From the NCBI GenBank assembly GCA_037447335.1, contig JBBIGV010000006.1:1-64000 (forward strand): DNA of 64,000 nucleotides, in the 5' to 3' direction. Below are positions 25,999-34,579 of this stretch, one piece after another. The DNA is from JBBIGV01 sp037447335 (GTDB taxonomy: Bacteria > Bacteroidota > Ignavibacteria > Ignavibacteriales > Ignavibacteriaceae). The number at the start of each line of letters is the position of its first letter. The stretch's first letter is position 1. Made by a program: the position numbers and the translations under genes. The notes below the pieces were generated by a model that saw only the letters and a list, made by a program, of their open reading frames with translations, searched no databases and was not told where the DNA came from.

Positions 25999-26625
25999 TT
26001 ACTTGGAATAAAGCTCAACAACAAGCTGTTCGTTGGCATTTAGAGGAACATCGGCGCGCTCAGGAACCTGAATAAATGTGCCTGAGAGCGATGCTTTATC
26101 TATCGACAACCAGGAATAGGTTGAATCCTTTACTCTCTTAAGTGCGTTATGAATAGCATCCATCTTTTTACTTTTTTCATTGATGCGAATAACATCACCG
26201 GGGGAAAGTATGTACGATGGTATGTCAACTTTTCTGTCGTTCACAAGTATATGCCCATGCCTTATCAATTGTCTTCCCAGTTTTCTGGAGGAGGCAAACC
26301 CAATTCTGTAAACCACATTATCAAGCCTGCTTTCAAGGAGTTTGATCAGGTTTTCACCGGTTCTGCCTTTATGCTTTATTGCCTTATCAAAGTAATTCCT
26401 GAATTGTGTTTCCAGTAAACCATACATTCTTTTAATTTTTTGCTTTTCACGAAGCTGTACTCCGTACTCGGATATTTTGCTTCTTCTTGAAAGACCATGC
26501 TCGCCTGGCGGATAATTTCTTGTTTCAATAGGACATTTTTCGGTAAAACATTTTTGTCCTTTTAGAAAAAGCTTTTGTTTTTCTCTTCTGCACAATTTAC
26601 AAACAGAATCGGTGTATCTTGCCAT
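25999..26625 (-). CDS. rpsD: 30S ribosomal protein S4
   Basis: Primary 16S rRNA-binding protein, 208 residues. The N-terminus has four cysteines (CKLC, KCFTEKC), the zinc-binding form. The S4 RNA-binding fold is at RLDNVVYRIGFASSRKLGRQ. In other bacteria S4 represses its own operon; no such site could be recognised here. Confidence 0.99.
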   Translation of the reverse strand: MARYTDSVCKLCRREKQKLFLKGQKCFTEKCPIETRNYPPGEHGLSRRSKISEYGVQLREKQKIKRMYGLLETQFRNYFDKAIKHKGRTGENLIKLLESRLDNVVYRIGFASSRKLGRQLIRHGHILVNDRKVDIPSYILSPGDVIRINEKSKKMDAIHNALKRVKDSTYSWLSIDKASLSGTFIQVPERADVPLNANEQLVVELYSK

Positions 26626-26649
26626 TTTTAGTCACTCTCCGGGATAAAA

Positions 26650-27036
26650 TTAAACTCTTCTTTTCTTTGGTGGTCTGCAGCCGTTATGTGGAATCGGTGT
26701 TACGTCTCTGATTGAAGTAATTTCCAGACCAGCCGTATGTAATGCCCTTATAGCAGCTTCCCTGCCTGAACCTGGTCCTTTAACATAAACTTCAACTTTA
26801 CGCAAGCCAAGATCGTAAGCTTCTTTTGCAGCGCTTTCAGCAGATACCTGTGAAGCAAATGGTGTGTTTTTCCTTGAACCTTTAAAGCCATTTTTACCAG
26901 CCGACGACCACGATATTGTGTTTCCGTAAATATCGGTTATAGTTACAATCACGTTGTTAAAAGTTGCTTTGATGTGAGCAACACCATTTATATCAACATG
27001 AGTTTTTTTCTTTGTTTTCTTTACGCCTTTAGCCAA
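26650..27036 (-). CDS. rpsK: 30S ribosomal protein S11
   Basis: 128 residues, platform of the small subunit. Typical blocks are HIKATFNNVIVTITD, GRKGSR-like GFKGSRKNTPFAS, and the end TPIPHNGCRPPKKRRV. A basic N-terminus (VKKTKKKT). Located 27 nt after rpsM. Confidence 0.99.
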   Translation of the reverse strand: MAKGVKKTKKKTHVDINGVAHIKATFNNVIVTITDIYGNTISWSSAGKNGFKGSRKNTPFASQVSAESAAKEAYDLGLRKVEVYVKGPGSGREAAIRALHTAGLEITSIRDVTPIPHNGCRPPKKRRV

Positions 27037-27063
27037 GAGTCATAACCTCCGAATTATATATCA

Positions 27064-27447
27064 TTATTTCTTAGATGGTGCTTTTTTCTTACCGGCTACT
27101 GTTCTTCTTTTGCCTTTACGGGTACGGGAATTGGTTTTGGTTCTTTGTCCTCTCACCGGTAAACCTTTTCTATGCCGTATGCCGCGGTAGCAGCCAATAT
27201 CCATTAATCTTTTTATGTTTTGCTGAACTTCCGAACGAAGTGCACCTTCGACTTTAATGTCGGCAGTAATTACTGATCGTATCTGTGCAACTTCTTCTTC
27301 ATTAAGATCATTTGCTTTTTTATTCGGGTCTATTCCGGCTTCAGCAAGAATCCTGGATGATAAGTGATGTCCGATTCCATAAATGTACTGAAGACCGTAA
27401 AGCACCTTTTTATTTTTGGGTAAATCTACACCAGCTATACGAGCCAA
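27064..27447 (-). CDS. rpsM: 30S ribosomal protein S13
   Basis: 127 residues, head of the small subunit, contacts the P-site tRNA. It opens with MARIAGVDLPKNKKV and has the H2TH region and GIRHRKGLPVRGQRTKTNSR. The tail KGKRRTVAGKKKAPSKK is somewhat longer and more basic than in E. coli (118 residues). Confidence 0.99.
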   Translation of the reverse strand: MARIAGVDLPKNKKVLYGLQYIYGIGHHLSSRILAEAGIDPNKKANDLNEEEVAQIRSVITADIKVEGALRSEVQQNIKRLMDIGCYRGIRHRKGLPVRGQRTKTNSRTRKGKRRTVAGKKKAPSKK

Positions 27448-27468
27448 TATTTTTCTCCTTAAAAATTA

Positions 27469-27582
27469 TTAACCTTGACGTTGTTTATGTTTCTTGTTTT
27501 TACAGATAACTCTTACAACACCTTTTCGTTTTATTACTTTGCAGTTATCGCAAATTTTCTTAACAGAAGCTCTTACTTTCAT
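27469..27582 (-). CDS. rpmJ: 50S ribosomal protein L36
   Basis: A 37-residue protein: starts MKVRASVKKICDNCKVIKRK and ends with VICKNKKHKQRQG. Its CxxC ... C-x4-H zinc ribbon is complete (C+ form). It lies between infA and rpsM, the normal place, 12 nt after infA. Its short length hides it from simple ORF lists. Confidence 0.97.
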   Translation of the reverse strand: MKVRASVKKICDNCKVIKRKGVVRVICKNKKHKQRQG

Positions 27583-27593
27583 TACATTCTCCG

Positions 27594-27812
27594 CTATTTA
27601 TACCTATAGGTAATTCTGCCTTTAGTAAGATCGTAAGGAGAAAGTTCAACCGAAACTTTATCACCTACGAGTATCTTAATAAAATGCATTCTCATTTTGC
27701 CTGAAATGTGCGCTAATATTTCATGCCCGTTATCAAGCTTAACTTTAAAATGGGCATTGGGTAAAGTTTCCGTAACTACGCCATCAACTTTTATTGGACC
27801 CTGTTTTGCCAT
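27594..27812 (-). CDS. infA: Translation initiation factor IF-1
   Basis: 72-residue OB-fold protein (MAKQGPIKVDGVV ... LSPYDLTKGRITYRYK). It occupies the A site during initiation. The start is taken at 27812, where ATG overlaps the map stop (TGATG) and the length equals that of E. coli IF-1. An in-frame GTG two codons earlier is possible but not needed. Confidence 0.97.
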   Translation of the reverse strand: MAKQGPIKVDGVVTETLPNAHFKVKLDNGHEILAHISGKMRMHFIKILVGDKVSVELSPYDLTKGRITYRYK

Positions 27813-28573
27813 CAGCACACCGTTAAAATTTCCGGTTTACCGTTCTGGATTAATATTGTATGTTCAAAATGCGCCGATGGCAAACCATCGGCTGTTATAA
27901 CTGTCCATCCATCCTTTGCAGTTTTTACTTCGTATTTACCCATATTAACCATAGGTTCAATTGCCAAAGTCATTCCTTTTTTCAATTTCGTTCCTGTTCC
28001 TTTTTTACCAAAATTAGGAACAGAAGGATATTCGTGCAGGTGTTTCCCTACGCCATGTCCGCACAACTCTCTTACTACTGAGAAGCCATTTGATTCAACA
28101 TAATATTGAATCGAGGCAGAAATATCATGCACACGATTTCCAACCTGAGCCTGCCCAATGCCAATGTACAAAGCTTTTTCGGTTACTTCCATCAATTTCT
28201 GTTTTTCAGTTGAGATGTTTCCTACTGCAACTGAAATGGCAGCATCACCAAAGTAACCGTTTTTATAAACGCCAACATCAACGGCAATAATTTCACCTTC
28301 TTTAAGAACTCTGTTTCCCGGAATTCCGTGAACAACAACTTCATCAATAGATGCACAAATTGCACCCGGAAAACTTAGTGAGGAACCCAAAGAATATCCT
28401 TTAAATGCTGGTTGGGCTCCGTTACTTAATATGTAATCTTCAGCAAGTCTGTCAAGTTCGAGCGTTGTTACGCCCGGAGCTATTCTGCTTCTGAGCAGTT
28501 GGAGAGTTTCGGCAACTATTCTGCAACTCTCACTTATAAAATCAATTTCCTTTTTGGTTTTAATATAAATCAC
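27812..28573 (-). CDS. map: Type I methionine aminopeptidase
   Basis: Removes the initiator Met from nascent proteins, 253 residues. The five metal ligands are seen in IAVDVGVYKNGYFGDAA (two Asp), CGHGVGKHLHE (His), TLAIEPMV (Glu) and FEHTILI (Glu). It follows secY by 7 nt and overlaps infA. No adk gene stands between secY and map, unlike many bacteria. Confidence 0.98.
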   Translation of the reverse strand: MIYIKTKKEIDFISESCRIVAETLQLLRSRIAPGVTTLELDRLAEDYILSNGAQPAFKGYSLGSSLSFPGAICASIDEVVVHGIPGNRVLKEGEIIAVDVGVYKNGYFGDAAISVAVGNISTEKQKLMEVTEKALYIGIGQAQVGNRVHDISASIQYYVESNGFSVVRELCGHGVGKHLHEYPSVPNFGKKGTGTKLKKGMTLAIEPMVNMGKYEVKTAKDGWTVITADGLPSAHFEHTILIQNGKPEILTVC

Positions 28574-28580
28574 TTCTAAA

Positions 28581-29918
28581 TCAGAATCTTCTTCCCTTAA
28601 TCTTACCCGATTTCATAAATCCGTCATAATGCCGCATTAGTAAGTGCGATTCAATCTGTTGTAATGTATCTAATGAAACGCCTACCATAATCAATAAACT
28701 TGTACCTCCGAAGAATTGTGCAAACCTTCCTGATACTCCCCACGCTGAGACGAATGCCGGAAGTATAGCAACAATTGCAAGGAAAAATGAACCCGGAAGT
28801 GTAATCTTTGTCAGGATGTTATCAATAAACTCTGATGTTTGCTTCCCGGGTCTGATTCCAGGTATAAAACCTCCCTGCTTTTTCATATTATCGGCAACAT
28901 CCTTCGGGTTAAATGCTATAGCCGTATAGAAATATGTAAAGAAGATAATCATCAACGCATAAATAGTTGAGTACACCGGTGATGTATATATGAAATAACT
29001 TGAGAGACTCTGCAGAAATTCATTATCCGGGAAGAATGATAATACCGTATTAGGAATAAACATAATCGCCTGTGCAAAGATGATTGGCATAACTCCGGCA
29101 GTGTTAACTCTCATAGGAATATACTGTGTAACTCCTCCGTAAACTTTTCTACCTACAACTCTTTTAGCATATTGAACAGGTATTCGCCTTGTTCCTTGTG
29201 TAACAAGCACTACGCCTGAAATAATTAAGACCATGAAAGCAACAATCACCAACTCGATAATAAGGCTCCTTGAGCCGGCGCTGATAAGTGCATACTCATC
29301 GAGTATAGCAAACGGGAATACTGCTATGATTCCAATAAAGATTATCAGAGAAATACCGTTACCGATTCCTTTATCTGTAATCTGTTCGCCCATCCACATC
29401 ATGAAAATTGTGCCTGAAGTCAGAATTATTACAGTGCTTAAAGTCCATGCAAAACCTTGTACCGCCTCAGGAACAATTGGAATACCCTGTACATTTATGT
29501 TCAGGAGCCTGATGGTAACACCCCAGGCCTGCATCATTGAGATCAGCACGGTTCCATAACGTGTAAGTTGGGTAATTTTCTTTCTGCCTTCTTCACCTTC
29601 CTGCTGGAGTTTCTGGAAATAAGGAACGACCGCACCCATCAACTGGATTATAATGGATGCAGAGATGTAAGGCATTATACCAAGAGCAAATATTGCAGCG
29701 TTTGAAAATGCACCGCCGACGAAGAGGTCATATAATCCAAAAAGATTATCAGTCGTTTGGTTTTTCATACTCTCTGAGAGAAGTACTGCATCGACACCCG
29801 GCAATGTAAGGTGTGAACCAATACGTACAATAACAAGCAAAGACAAAGTGTAAATTATCCTTTGCCTTAACTCGTGTATTTTAAAAATATTTCTGAATGT
29901 TTCTGTAAGTTTTGCCAT
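28581..29918 (-). CDS. secY: Preprotein translocase subunit SecY
   Basis: Channel of the Sec translocon, 445 residues with ten hydrophobic helices. It starts with IFKIHELRQRIIYTLSLL, has GIMPYISASIIIQL, and ends near LIMVGVSLDTLQQIESHL. It works with SecE, encoded at 54.7 kb in the same superoperon. Lies 11 nt after rplO. Confidence 0.99.
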   Translation of the reverse strand: MAKLTETFRNIFKIHELRQRIIYTLSLLVIVRIGSHLTLPGVDAVLLSESMKNQTTDNLFGLYDLFVGGAFSNAAIFALGIMPYISASIIIQLMGAVVPYFQKLQQEGEEGRKKITQLTRYGTVLISMMQAWGVTIRLLNINVQGIPIVPEAVQGFAWTLSTVIILTSGTIFMMWMGEQITDKGIGNGISLIIFIGIIAVFPFAILDEYALISAGSRSLIIELVIVAFMVLIISGVVLVTQGTRRIPVQYAKRVVGRKVYGGVTQYIPMRVNTAGVMPIIFAQAIMFIPNTVLSFFPDNEFLQSLSSYFIYTSPVYSTIYALMIIFFTYFYTAIAFNPKDVADNMKKQGGFIPGIRPGKQTSEFIDNILTKITLPGSFFLAIVAILPAFVSAWGVSGRFAQFFGGTSLLIMVGVSLDTLQQIESHLLMRHYDGFMKSGKIKGRRF

Positions 29919-29929
29919 TTATATCCGCA

Positions 29930-30388
29930 TTAAATCTTTTTAATTGATCCGCCGGCAGCTTCAATTTTTTCTTTAGCCGAATTGCTGAAGGCATTCACTT
30001 CAAGCTGCAGCTTTGCTTTAAACTCGCCGTTACCAAGTATCTTAACGGCTTTTTTGGTGCTTGAAATTAATCCGGCTGCTTTAAGAACTTCTGCTGTAAT
30101 AACTATATGGGTGATCTTTTTTGAATCAACAAGTTTCTGAATCGAATCCAGATTCACCAACTGAAATTCATTCTTAAAAATATTCGTGAATCCAAACTTC
30201 GGAACTCTTCGCTGAAGCGGCATCTGACCGCCTTCAAAACCCCTTTTAGCTTTTGCTCCTGAGCGGGATAACTGTCCGTTCATTCCTCTTGTTGAAGTGC
30301 CTCCGTGTCCGGAGCCTTCACCGCGTCCAACTCTTTTACGATTATTTCTTGAACCTGCAGCATATTTAAGATTACTTAATCTATCCAT
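29930..30388 (-). CDS. rplO: 50S ribosomal protein L15
   Basis: 152 residues. Gly/Arg-rich N-terminus (GSRNNRKRVGRGEGSGHGGT) with the family signature GFEGGQMPLQRRVPKFGF and a C-terminal globular part. In the usual place between rpmD and secY. Confidence 0.99.
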   Translation of the reverse strand: MDRLSNLKYAAGSRNNRKRVGRGEGSGHGGTSTRGMNGQLSRSGAKAKRGFEGGQMPLQRRVPKFGFTNIFKNEFQLVNLDSIQKLVDSKKITHIVITAEVLKAAGLISSTKKAVKILGNGEFKAKLQLEVNAFSNSAKEKIEAAGGSIKKI

Positions 30389-30400
30389 TTTAAAAACCTG

Positions 30401-30583
30401 CTATTTAACTTCTTCTACTTTAACTAAGTGACTTACTTTATTTATCATTCCTCTTATCTGAGGGGAATCGTTATGGATCCTTTCCCAGTTAGGTCTACCG
30501 AGCCCGAGGGCTTCGATAGTTCTTTTCTGATCTTTAGGTCTGTCAATAATACTTCTTATCTGTGTAATTTTAATTTTTCCCAT
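30401..30583 (-). CDS. rpmD: 50S ribosomal protein L30
   Basis: 60 residues (MGKIKITQIRSIIDRPKDQK ... IRGMINKVSHLVKVEEV). The start at 30583 has GAGG 5 nt upstream and gives the normal length. A longer frame to 30598 overlaps rpsE and is not supported. Confidence 0.97.
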   Translation of the reverse strand: MGKIKITQIRSIIDRPKDQKRTIEALGLGRPNWERIHNDSPQIRGMINKVSHLVKVEEVK

Positions 30584-30594
30584 TTCATCCTCAA

Positions 30595-31113
30595 TCAAGA
30601 GCTGAATAATTCAGTTAATGTCAATTTTCTTTTCTTTGCCATCTTTCGTGCATCAATCTGATTTATGAGAGCGCTAAGAGTTGCTTTAACCTGATTGTGC
30701 GGATTGCTTGAACCTAATGACTTGGTCAAAACATCCTGCACACCTGCTGCTTCAAGAACTGCACGAACACCGCCGCCGGCAATTAAGCCGGTACCGGGTG
30801 AAGCCGGTTTCAATAAAACTCTTCCTGCTCCGTACTTACCAATAATTTCATGAGCGACTGTTCCTTTAATAACCGGAACTTTTACAAGGCTTTTCTTTGC
30901 GTCATCTATTCCTTTAGAGATTGCATCGGTAACTTCATTAGCTTTACCGAGTCCGACACCGACCACACCATTGCCGTTACCAACAACAACAATAGCATTA
31001 AAGCTGAACCGGCGACCGCCTTTAACAACTTTAGCTACCCGGTTGATGTGAACTACTTTTTCTCTAAGTCCTTCAGTCTCGTTTGACTTAATAGCTTTCA
31101 ATTTGATCTCCAA
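30595..31113 (-). CDS. rpsE: 30S ribosomal protein S5
   Basis: 172 residues. The S5 double-stranded RNA-binding part (EKVVHINRVAKVVKGGRRFS) and the second half (VLLKPASPGTGLIAGGGVRAV, GSSNPHNQVKATL) are typical. It is separated from rplR by a tRNA-Gln gene on the same strand, so its 5' end must come from a transcript that is cut at the tRNA or from a promoter downstream of it. Confidence 0.99.
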   Translation of the reverse strand: MEIKLKAIKSNETEGLREKVVHINRVAKVVKGGRRFSFNAIVVVGNGNGVVGVGLGKANEVTDAISKGIDDAKKSLVKVPVIKGTVAHEIIGKYGAGRVLLKPASPGTGLIAGGGVRAVLEAAGVQDVLTKSLGSSNPHNQVKATLSALINQIDARKMAKKRKLTLTELFSS

Positions 31114-31166
31114 AACTAACTGGTTCTTAAAATCATAATTATATTAAATCCGGCACTAATTAATTG

Positions 31167-31237
31167 TTGCCGGGAGAGGATTCGAACCTCTACATACGGC
31201 TCCAAAGGCCGCTGTCCTACCATTAGACGACCCGGCA
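31167..31237 (-). tRNA. tRNA-Gln (TTG anticodon)
   Basis: 71-nt cloverleaf. Acceptor TGCCGGG/CCCGGCA, D arm with AATGGTAGG, anticodon loop CTTTGGA (TTG), T arm AGAGG-TTCGAAT-CCTCT, discriminator A. CCA is not encoded. It lies inside the spc ribosomal cluster between rplR and rpsE, on the same strand, which is unusual. Confidence 0.96.
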
Positions 31238-31257
31238 AAATTCGGGTTTGTGCGTTC

Positions 31258-31623
31258 TCAAAATTTTAATCCTCCTTCGCGGGCTCCATCTGCAAGGGCC
31301 TGTATTCTGCCGTGGTAGCGGTATCCGTTACGATCGAAAACCACAATGGATATATTTTTTTCAAGTGCTTTTTTTGCCAGAAGGTTTCCAACTAATTTAG
31401 ATTTTGAAACTTTGCCTTTAGCACTTTTTATTTCTTCAGTAAGCTCTTGAGAATGCGAGGAAGCAGCAGCAAGTGTTTTGCCTGCTGTATCATCAATAAT
31501 CTGAGCATAAATATTATTAAGACTGCGGTAAACTGTCAGCCTGGGTTTCTCGGCAGTACCAGAAATCTTTTTTCTTATGCTGATCTTTGAACGTAATCTT
31601 AAATTATTATTCTTCTTTATCAT
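31258..31623 (-). CDS. rplR: 50S ribosomal protein L18
   Basis: 121 residues, binds 5S rRNA. Ends with the conserved FDRNGYRYHGRIQALADGAR and GGLKF; begins LRLRSKISIRKKISGT. A tRNA-Gln gene follows 20 nt after its stop. Confidence 0.99.
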   Translation of the reverse strand: MIKKNNNLRLRSKISIRKKISGTAEKPRLTVYRSLNNIYAQIIDDTAGKTLAAASSHSQELTEEIKSAKGKVSKSKLVGNLLAKKALEKNISIVVFDRNGYRYHGRIQALADGAREGGLKF

Positions 31624-31645
31624 TTCTTCTGCTCTCCGCTAAAAA

Positions 31646-32191
31646 TTATTTACTGGCAGTTTTGCCTGCTTTCCTTTGAATAATTTCATCAGAATATTTA
31701 ATTCCTTTGCCTTTGTATGGTTCAGGTTTTCTGAACGATCTTATCTTAGAGGCAACCATTCCGACTAATTGCTTATCAATACCTGAAACTATAATCTGTG
31801 CAGGTGTTGGCGTTTGTACAGTAATTCCATCCGGCGGCATAAAATAGATCGGATGTGAGTAACCAATATAAATTAAAAGATTTTTACCTTTCATTTCAGC
31901 TTTGTAACCAACACCAACTATATCCAGAGTTTTCTGATATTCTTCTGTAACACCTGTTATAAGATTTTGAAGTAATGCACGGGTTAAACCGTGAAGCGCT
32001 TTGTTTTCTTTTTTATCATCCGGTCTTGTAACAACCAATTCTTCGCCACTTAAAGCAACCGTAATATTCGGATGGATACTATGATGCAGCTCGCCCTTAG
32101 GACCCTTAACTTTAAACTCAGTTCCGGTAAGATTTATAGTTACGCCTTTCGGAACACTAATGGGTTTTTTACCAATTCTTGACACTTTCAA
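31646..32191 (-). CDS. rplF: 50S ribosomal protein L6
   Basis: 181 residues with two repeats of the L6 fold: SRIGKKPISVPKGVTI and, near the end, KPEPYKGKGIKYSDE, the family signature. Spaced 15 nt from rpsH. Confidence 0.99.
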   Translation of the reverse strand: MKVSRIGKKPISVPKGVTINLTGTEFKVKGPKGELHHSIHPNITVALSGEELVVTRPDDKKENKALHGLTRALLQNLITGVTEEYQKTLDIVGVGYKAEMKGKNLLIYIGYSHPIYFMPPDGITVQTPTPAQIIVSGIDKQLVGMVASKIRSFRKPEPYKGKGIKYSDEIIQRKAGKTASK

Positions 32192-32206
32192 ATCTCCATA
32201 GATGAA

Positions 32207-32602
32207 TTACCAAATATAACAGATAACTTCGCCGCCTAAAGAAACCTTCCTGGCTTCATTGTCGGTAAGCAATCCCTTGGGTGTAGATATAACCGCTATA
32301 CCAAGTCCATTATAAACCCTCGGGAGTTCATCAGACTTTTTGTAAACACGCAAACCGGGTGTGCTGATTCTTTTCAACCCGCTGATGGCAGAATCACCAT
32401 TAACATATTTTAAGTAAAGCCTGAGCATATTCTGCTTATGGTCTTCAATTACAGTATAGTCGTCTATAAAATTATATTTCTTCATTATGTCAGCCAAACC
32501 AACTTTTATTTTTGAAGAAGGTATTTCTACTCTAACCTTTTTGGCTTTAGCTGCATTTCTGATACGAGTTAAAAAATCTGATATAGGGTCCGTTACGGGC
32601 AT
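32207..32602 (-). CDS. rpsH: 30S ribosomal protein S8
   Basis: 131 residues. Begins DPISDFLTRIRNAAKAKK, ends with GIAVISTPKGLLTDNEARK and GGEVICYIW. In E. coli S8 represses the spc operon by binding the rplE start; I could not identify such a site here. Confidence 0.99.
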   Translation of the reverse strand: MPVTDPISDFLTRIRNAAKAKKVRVEIPSSKIKVGLADIMKKYNFIDDYTVIEDHKQNMLRLYLKYVNGDSAISGLKRISTPGLRVYKKSDELPRVYNGLGIAVISTPKGLLTDNEARKVSLGGEVICYIW

Positions 32603-32615
32603 TTACAATCTCCTT

Positions 32616-32885
32616 TTACCAACTTGACTTTTTTACGCCGGGGATTTCACCTCTAAGCGCCATTTCCCTGAATACTAATCTTGACACACCGAATTTGCGG
32701 TAGTAACCCCTTGCTCTACCTGTAAACATACAGCGATTCTTCAACCTGACAGGTGAAGAATTTTTCGGAAGTTTTTGAAGAGCTTCAAAGTCACCCTTTT
32801 CCTTCAATTCGGTTCTTAGCTTCTTGTAGTTCTCAACCAGTTTTTTCTTTTTAGCTTCTCTTGCAAATAAGCATGTTCTTGCCAT
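32616..32885 (-). CDS. rpsN: 30S ribosomal protein S14
   Basis: 89 residues from the MARTCLFAREAKKKK start. The S14 motif is CMFTGRARGYYRKFGVSR. Only one of the zinc cysteines is left, so it is the C- form, intermediate in length. A longer frame into rplE is not supported. Confidence 0.97.
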   Translation of the reverse strand: MARTCLFAREAKKKKLVENYKKLRTELKEKGDFEALQKLPKNSSPVRLKNRCMFTGRARGYYRKFGVSRLVFREMALRGEIPGVKKSSW

Positions 32886-32898
32886 CGGTTCTCCTGAA

Positions 32899-33558
32899 TT
32901 ACACTGTTTTAATTTCTTTTTTTCTGAACGGCACACCAAAGGACTGAAGAAGTTCATAGGCTTCGTTGTCTGTATTGGCGGTAGTTACGAAAGTAATATC
33001 CATTCCAAGCACTTTTGTAACTTTATCAACATTTATTTCCGGGAAAATTATCTGTTCTTTTACACCGATAGAATAATTTCCACGTCCATCGAACGATTTG
33101 TCTGACAGACCTCTGAAATCTCTTACACGAGGCAGCGCTATATTTACCAGCCTGTCAAGAAACTCATACATTCTTTCTTTACGAAGTGTAACCATCGCTC
33201 CAATATTCATTCCTTCTCTCAGCTTGAAGTTAGATATAGCTTTTTTTGCTTTTCTGATGCTCGGTTTCTGTCCGGTGATTGCCTCGAGGTCTCTTACGGC
33301 TTCTTCTAACACTTTAGAATCCGCAACTGCATCGCCAACACCCATATTAACTACTATTTTGTGAAGTTTAGGTACCTGCATCACACTTTTATATCCAAAC
33401 TTTTTCATCAGTGAAGGAACGATTTGATTCTTATAGTTATTAGCAAGACGAGCCTGGACCCTGATATCCTTCATCTGGCGTTCGGAGGTCTTCGCTTCCT
33501 GCTTCGGAGATTTAGCTTTCTTCTCTGCGTTTTCTCTTTTTGTTTTTTTATCTGCCAT
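32899..33558 (-). CDS. rplE: 50S ribosomal protein L5
   Basis: Binds 5S rRNA and the P-site tRNA. The usual L5 sequence begins near residue 38 (YKNQIVPSLMKKFGYKSVMQ) and continues with VVNMGVGDAV, GQKPSIRKAKKAISNFKLRE and DRLVNIALPRVRDFRG. A Lys/Glu-rich N-terminal extension of about 30 residues makes 219 in all (E. coli 179). An internal Met at residue 29 is a possible start but has no SD. Confidence 0.97.
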   Translation of the reverse strand: MADKKTKRENAEKKAKSPKQEAKTSERQMKDIRVQARLANNYKNQIVPSLMKKFGYKSVMQVPKLHKIVVNMGVGDAVADSKVLEEAVRDLEAITGQKPSIRKAKKAISNFKLREGMNIGAMVTLRKERMYEFLDRLVNIALPRVRDFRGLSDKSFDGRGNYSIGVKEQIIFPEINVDKVTKVLGMDITFVTTANTDNEAYELLQSFGVPFRKKEIKTV

Positions 33559-33593
33559 TTTTAATTAAAACCTTAGTAAGATTATTTCGAATA

Positions 33594-33917
33594 TTAAACC
33601 ATTTCACCGGTAGCTTTGCTAACACGTGCACGTATCTTTTTCCCTGTTTTTTCATCAAGGATGATTCTTGCACCAAGTCTGGTAGTTTCACCGGTTTTGG
33701 GATCAATCAGCATCACGTTGGAAACCTGAATAGGCATTTCTTTTTCAACAATACCACCTTTTGGATTTCGCTGTGTTGGCTTTGTATGCCTTTTTCTGAT
33801 GTTTATACCTTCAATAATTATTCTTGAGTCCTTAGGAAATACTTTAAGTACCTTACCGGTTTTACCGGCATCGTTACCGGCTATTACCATTACATTGTCA
33901 TTTTTTCGAATTTTCAT
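33594..33917 (-). CDS. rplX: 50S ribosomal protein L24
   Basis: 107 residues. KOW motif at the N-terminus (KNDNVMVIAGNDAGKTGKVL), then GINIRKRHTKPTQRNPKGGI. An early assembly protein in other bacteria. 15 nt after rplN. Confidence 0.99.
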   Translation of the reverse strand: MKIRKNDNVMVIAGNDAGKTGKVLKVFPKDSRIIIEGINIRKRHTKPTQRNPKGGIVEKEMPIQVSNVMLIDPKTGETTRLGARIILDEKTGKKIRARVSKATGEMV

Positions 33918-33932
33918 TGTTAACCTGCAATC

Positions 33933-34301
33933 TTATAAAACTTCTGGCGCTAGTGAAACAATTTTCATGAATTGTTTTTCTCTCAATTCTCTTGCAACCG
34001 GGCCGAAAATACGTGTACCTCTGGGTTCATTCTGATTATTAATAAGCACTGCGGCATTCTCATCGAACCTGATGTACGAACCATCTTTTCTTTTAACTTC
34101 TTTTTTTGTCCGGACAATAACTGCTCTTGAAACCTCACCCTTTTTTACAGTTCCATTGGGAACGGCAGCCTTCACAGAAACAACAATAAGGTCTCCCAGG
34201 CTGGCATATCTGCGACCACTGCCACCAAGCACACGGATGCAGCGAATTTTCTTTGCACCCGAATTATCTGCAACAACTAAATTTGTTTCTTCCTGAACCA
34301 T
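33933..34301 (-). CDS. rplN: 50S ribosomal protein L14
   Basis: 122 residues. Begins MVQEETNLVVADNSGAKKI and carries the family block GTRIFGPVARELR. Normal length and place. Confidence 0.99.
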   Translation of the reverse strand: MVQEETNLVVADNSGAKKIRCIRVLGGSGRRYASLGDLIVVSVKAAVPNGTVKKGEVSRAVIVRTKKEVKRKDGSYIRFDENAAVLINNQNEPRGTRIFGPVARELREKQFMKIVSLAPEVL

Positions 34302-34315
34302 TTCCAGCTTTCTCC

Positions 34316-34579
34316 TTACTTGGCTTTTTCTACTATTTCAACCAAACGCCATCTTTTTCTGGCGCTCAGGGGGCGGGTTTCCATTATCTTTACTTTATCA
34401 CCAATACCGCACTGATTATTTTCATCGTGCGCCATCAGCTTTTTTGTTTTTTTGAAGTATTTCTTGTAGATGGGATGAGGTATTCTTCGCTCTATAGCAA
34501 CTGTAATAGATTTGTCCATCTTATTGCTGACTACAACGCCTATCCTGGTTTTTCGTAAGCCTCTGGTTTCCATTATCAA
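34316..34579 (-). CDS. rpsQ: 30S ribosomal protein S17
   Basis: 87 residues, OB-fold: RKTRIGVVVSNKMDKSITVA and IGDKVKIMETRPLSARKRWR. Overlaps the end of rpmC by 4 nt. Confidence 0.99.
   Translation of the reverse strand: MIMETRGLRKTRIGVVVSNKMDKSITVAIERRIPHPIYKKYFKKTKKLMAHDENNQCGIGDKVKIMETRPLSARKRWRLVEIVEKAK

Noticed and set aside
32886..32957. Longer S14 frame reaching into rplE
   Set aside because: The MARTCLFAREAKKKK start gives the family length; the extension is out-of-frame translation of rplE.
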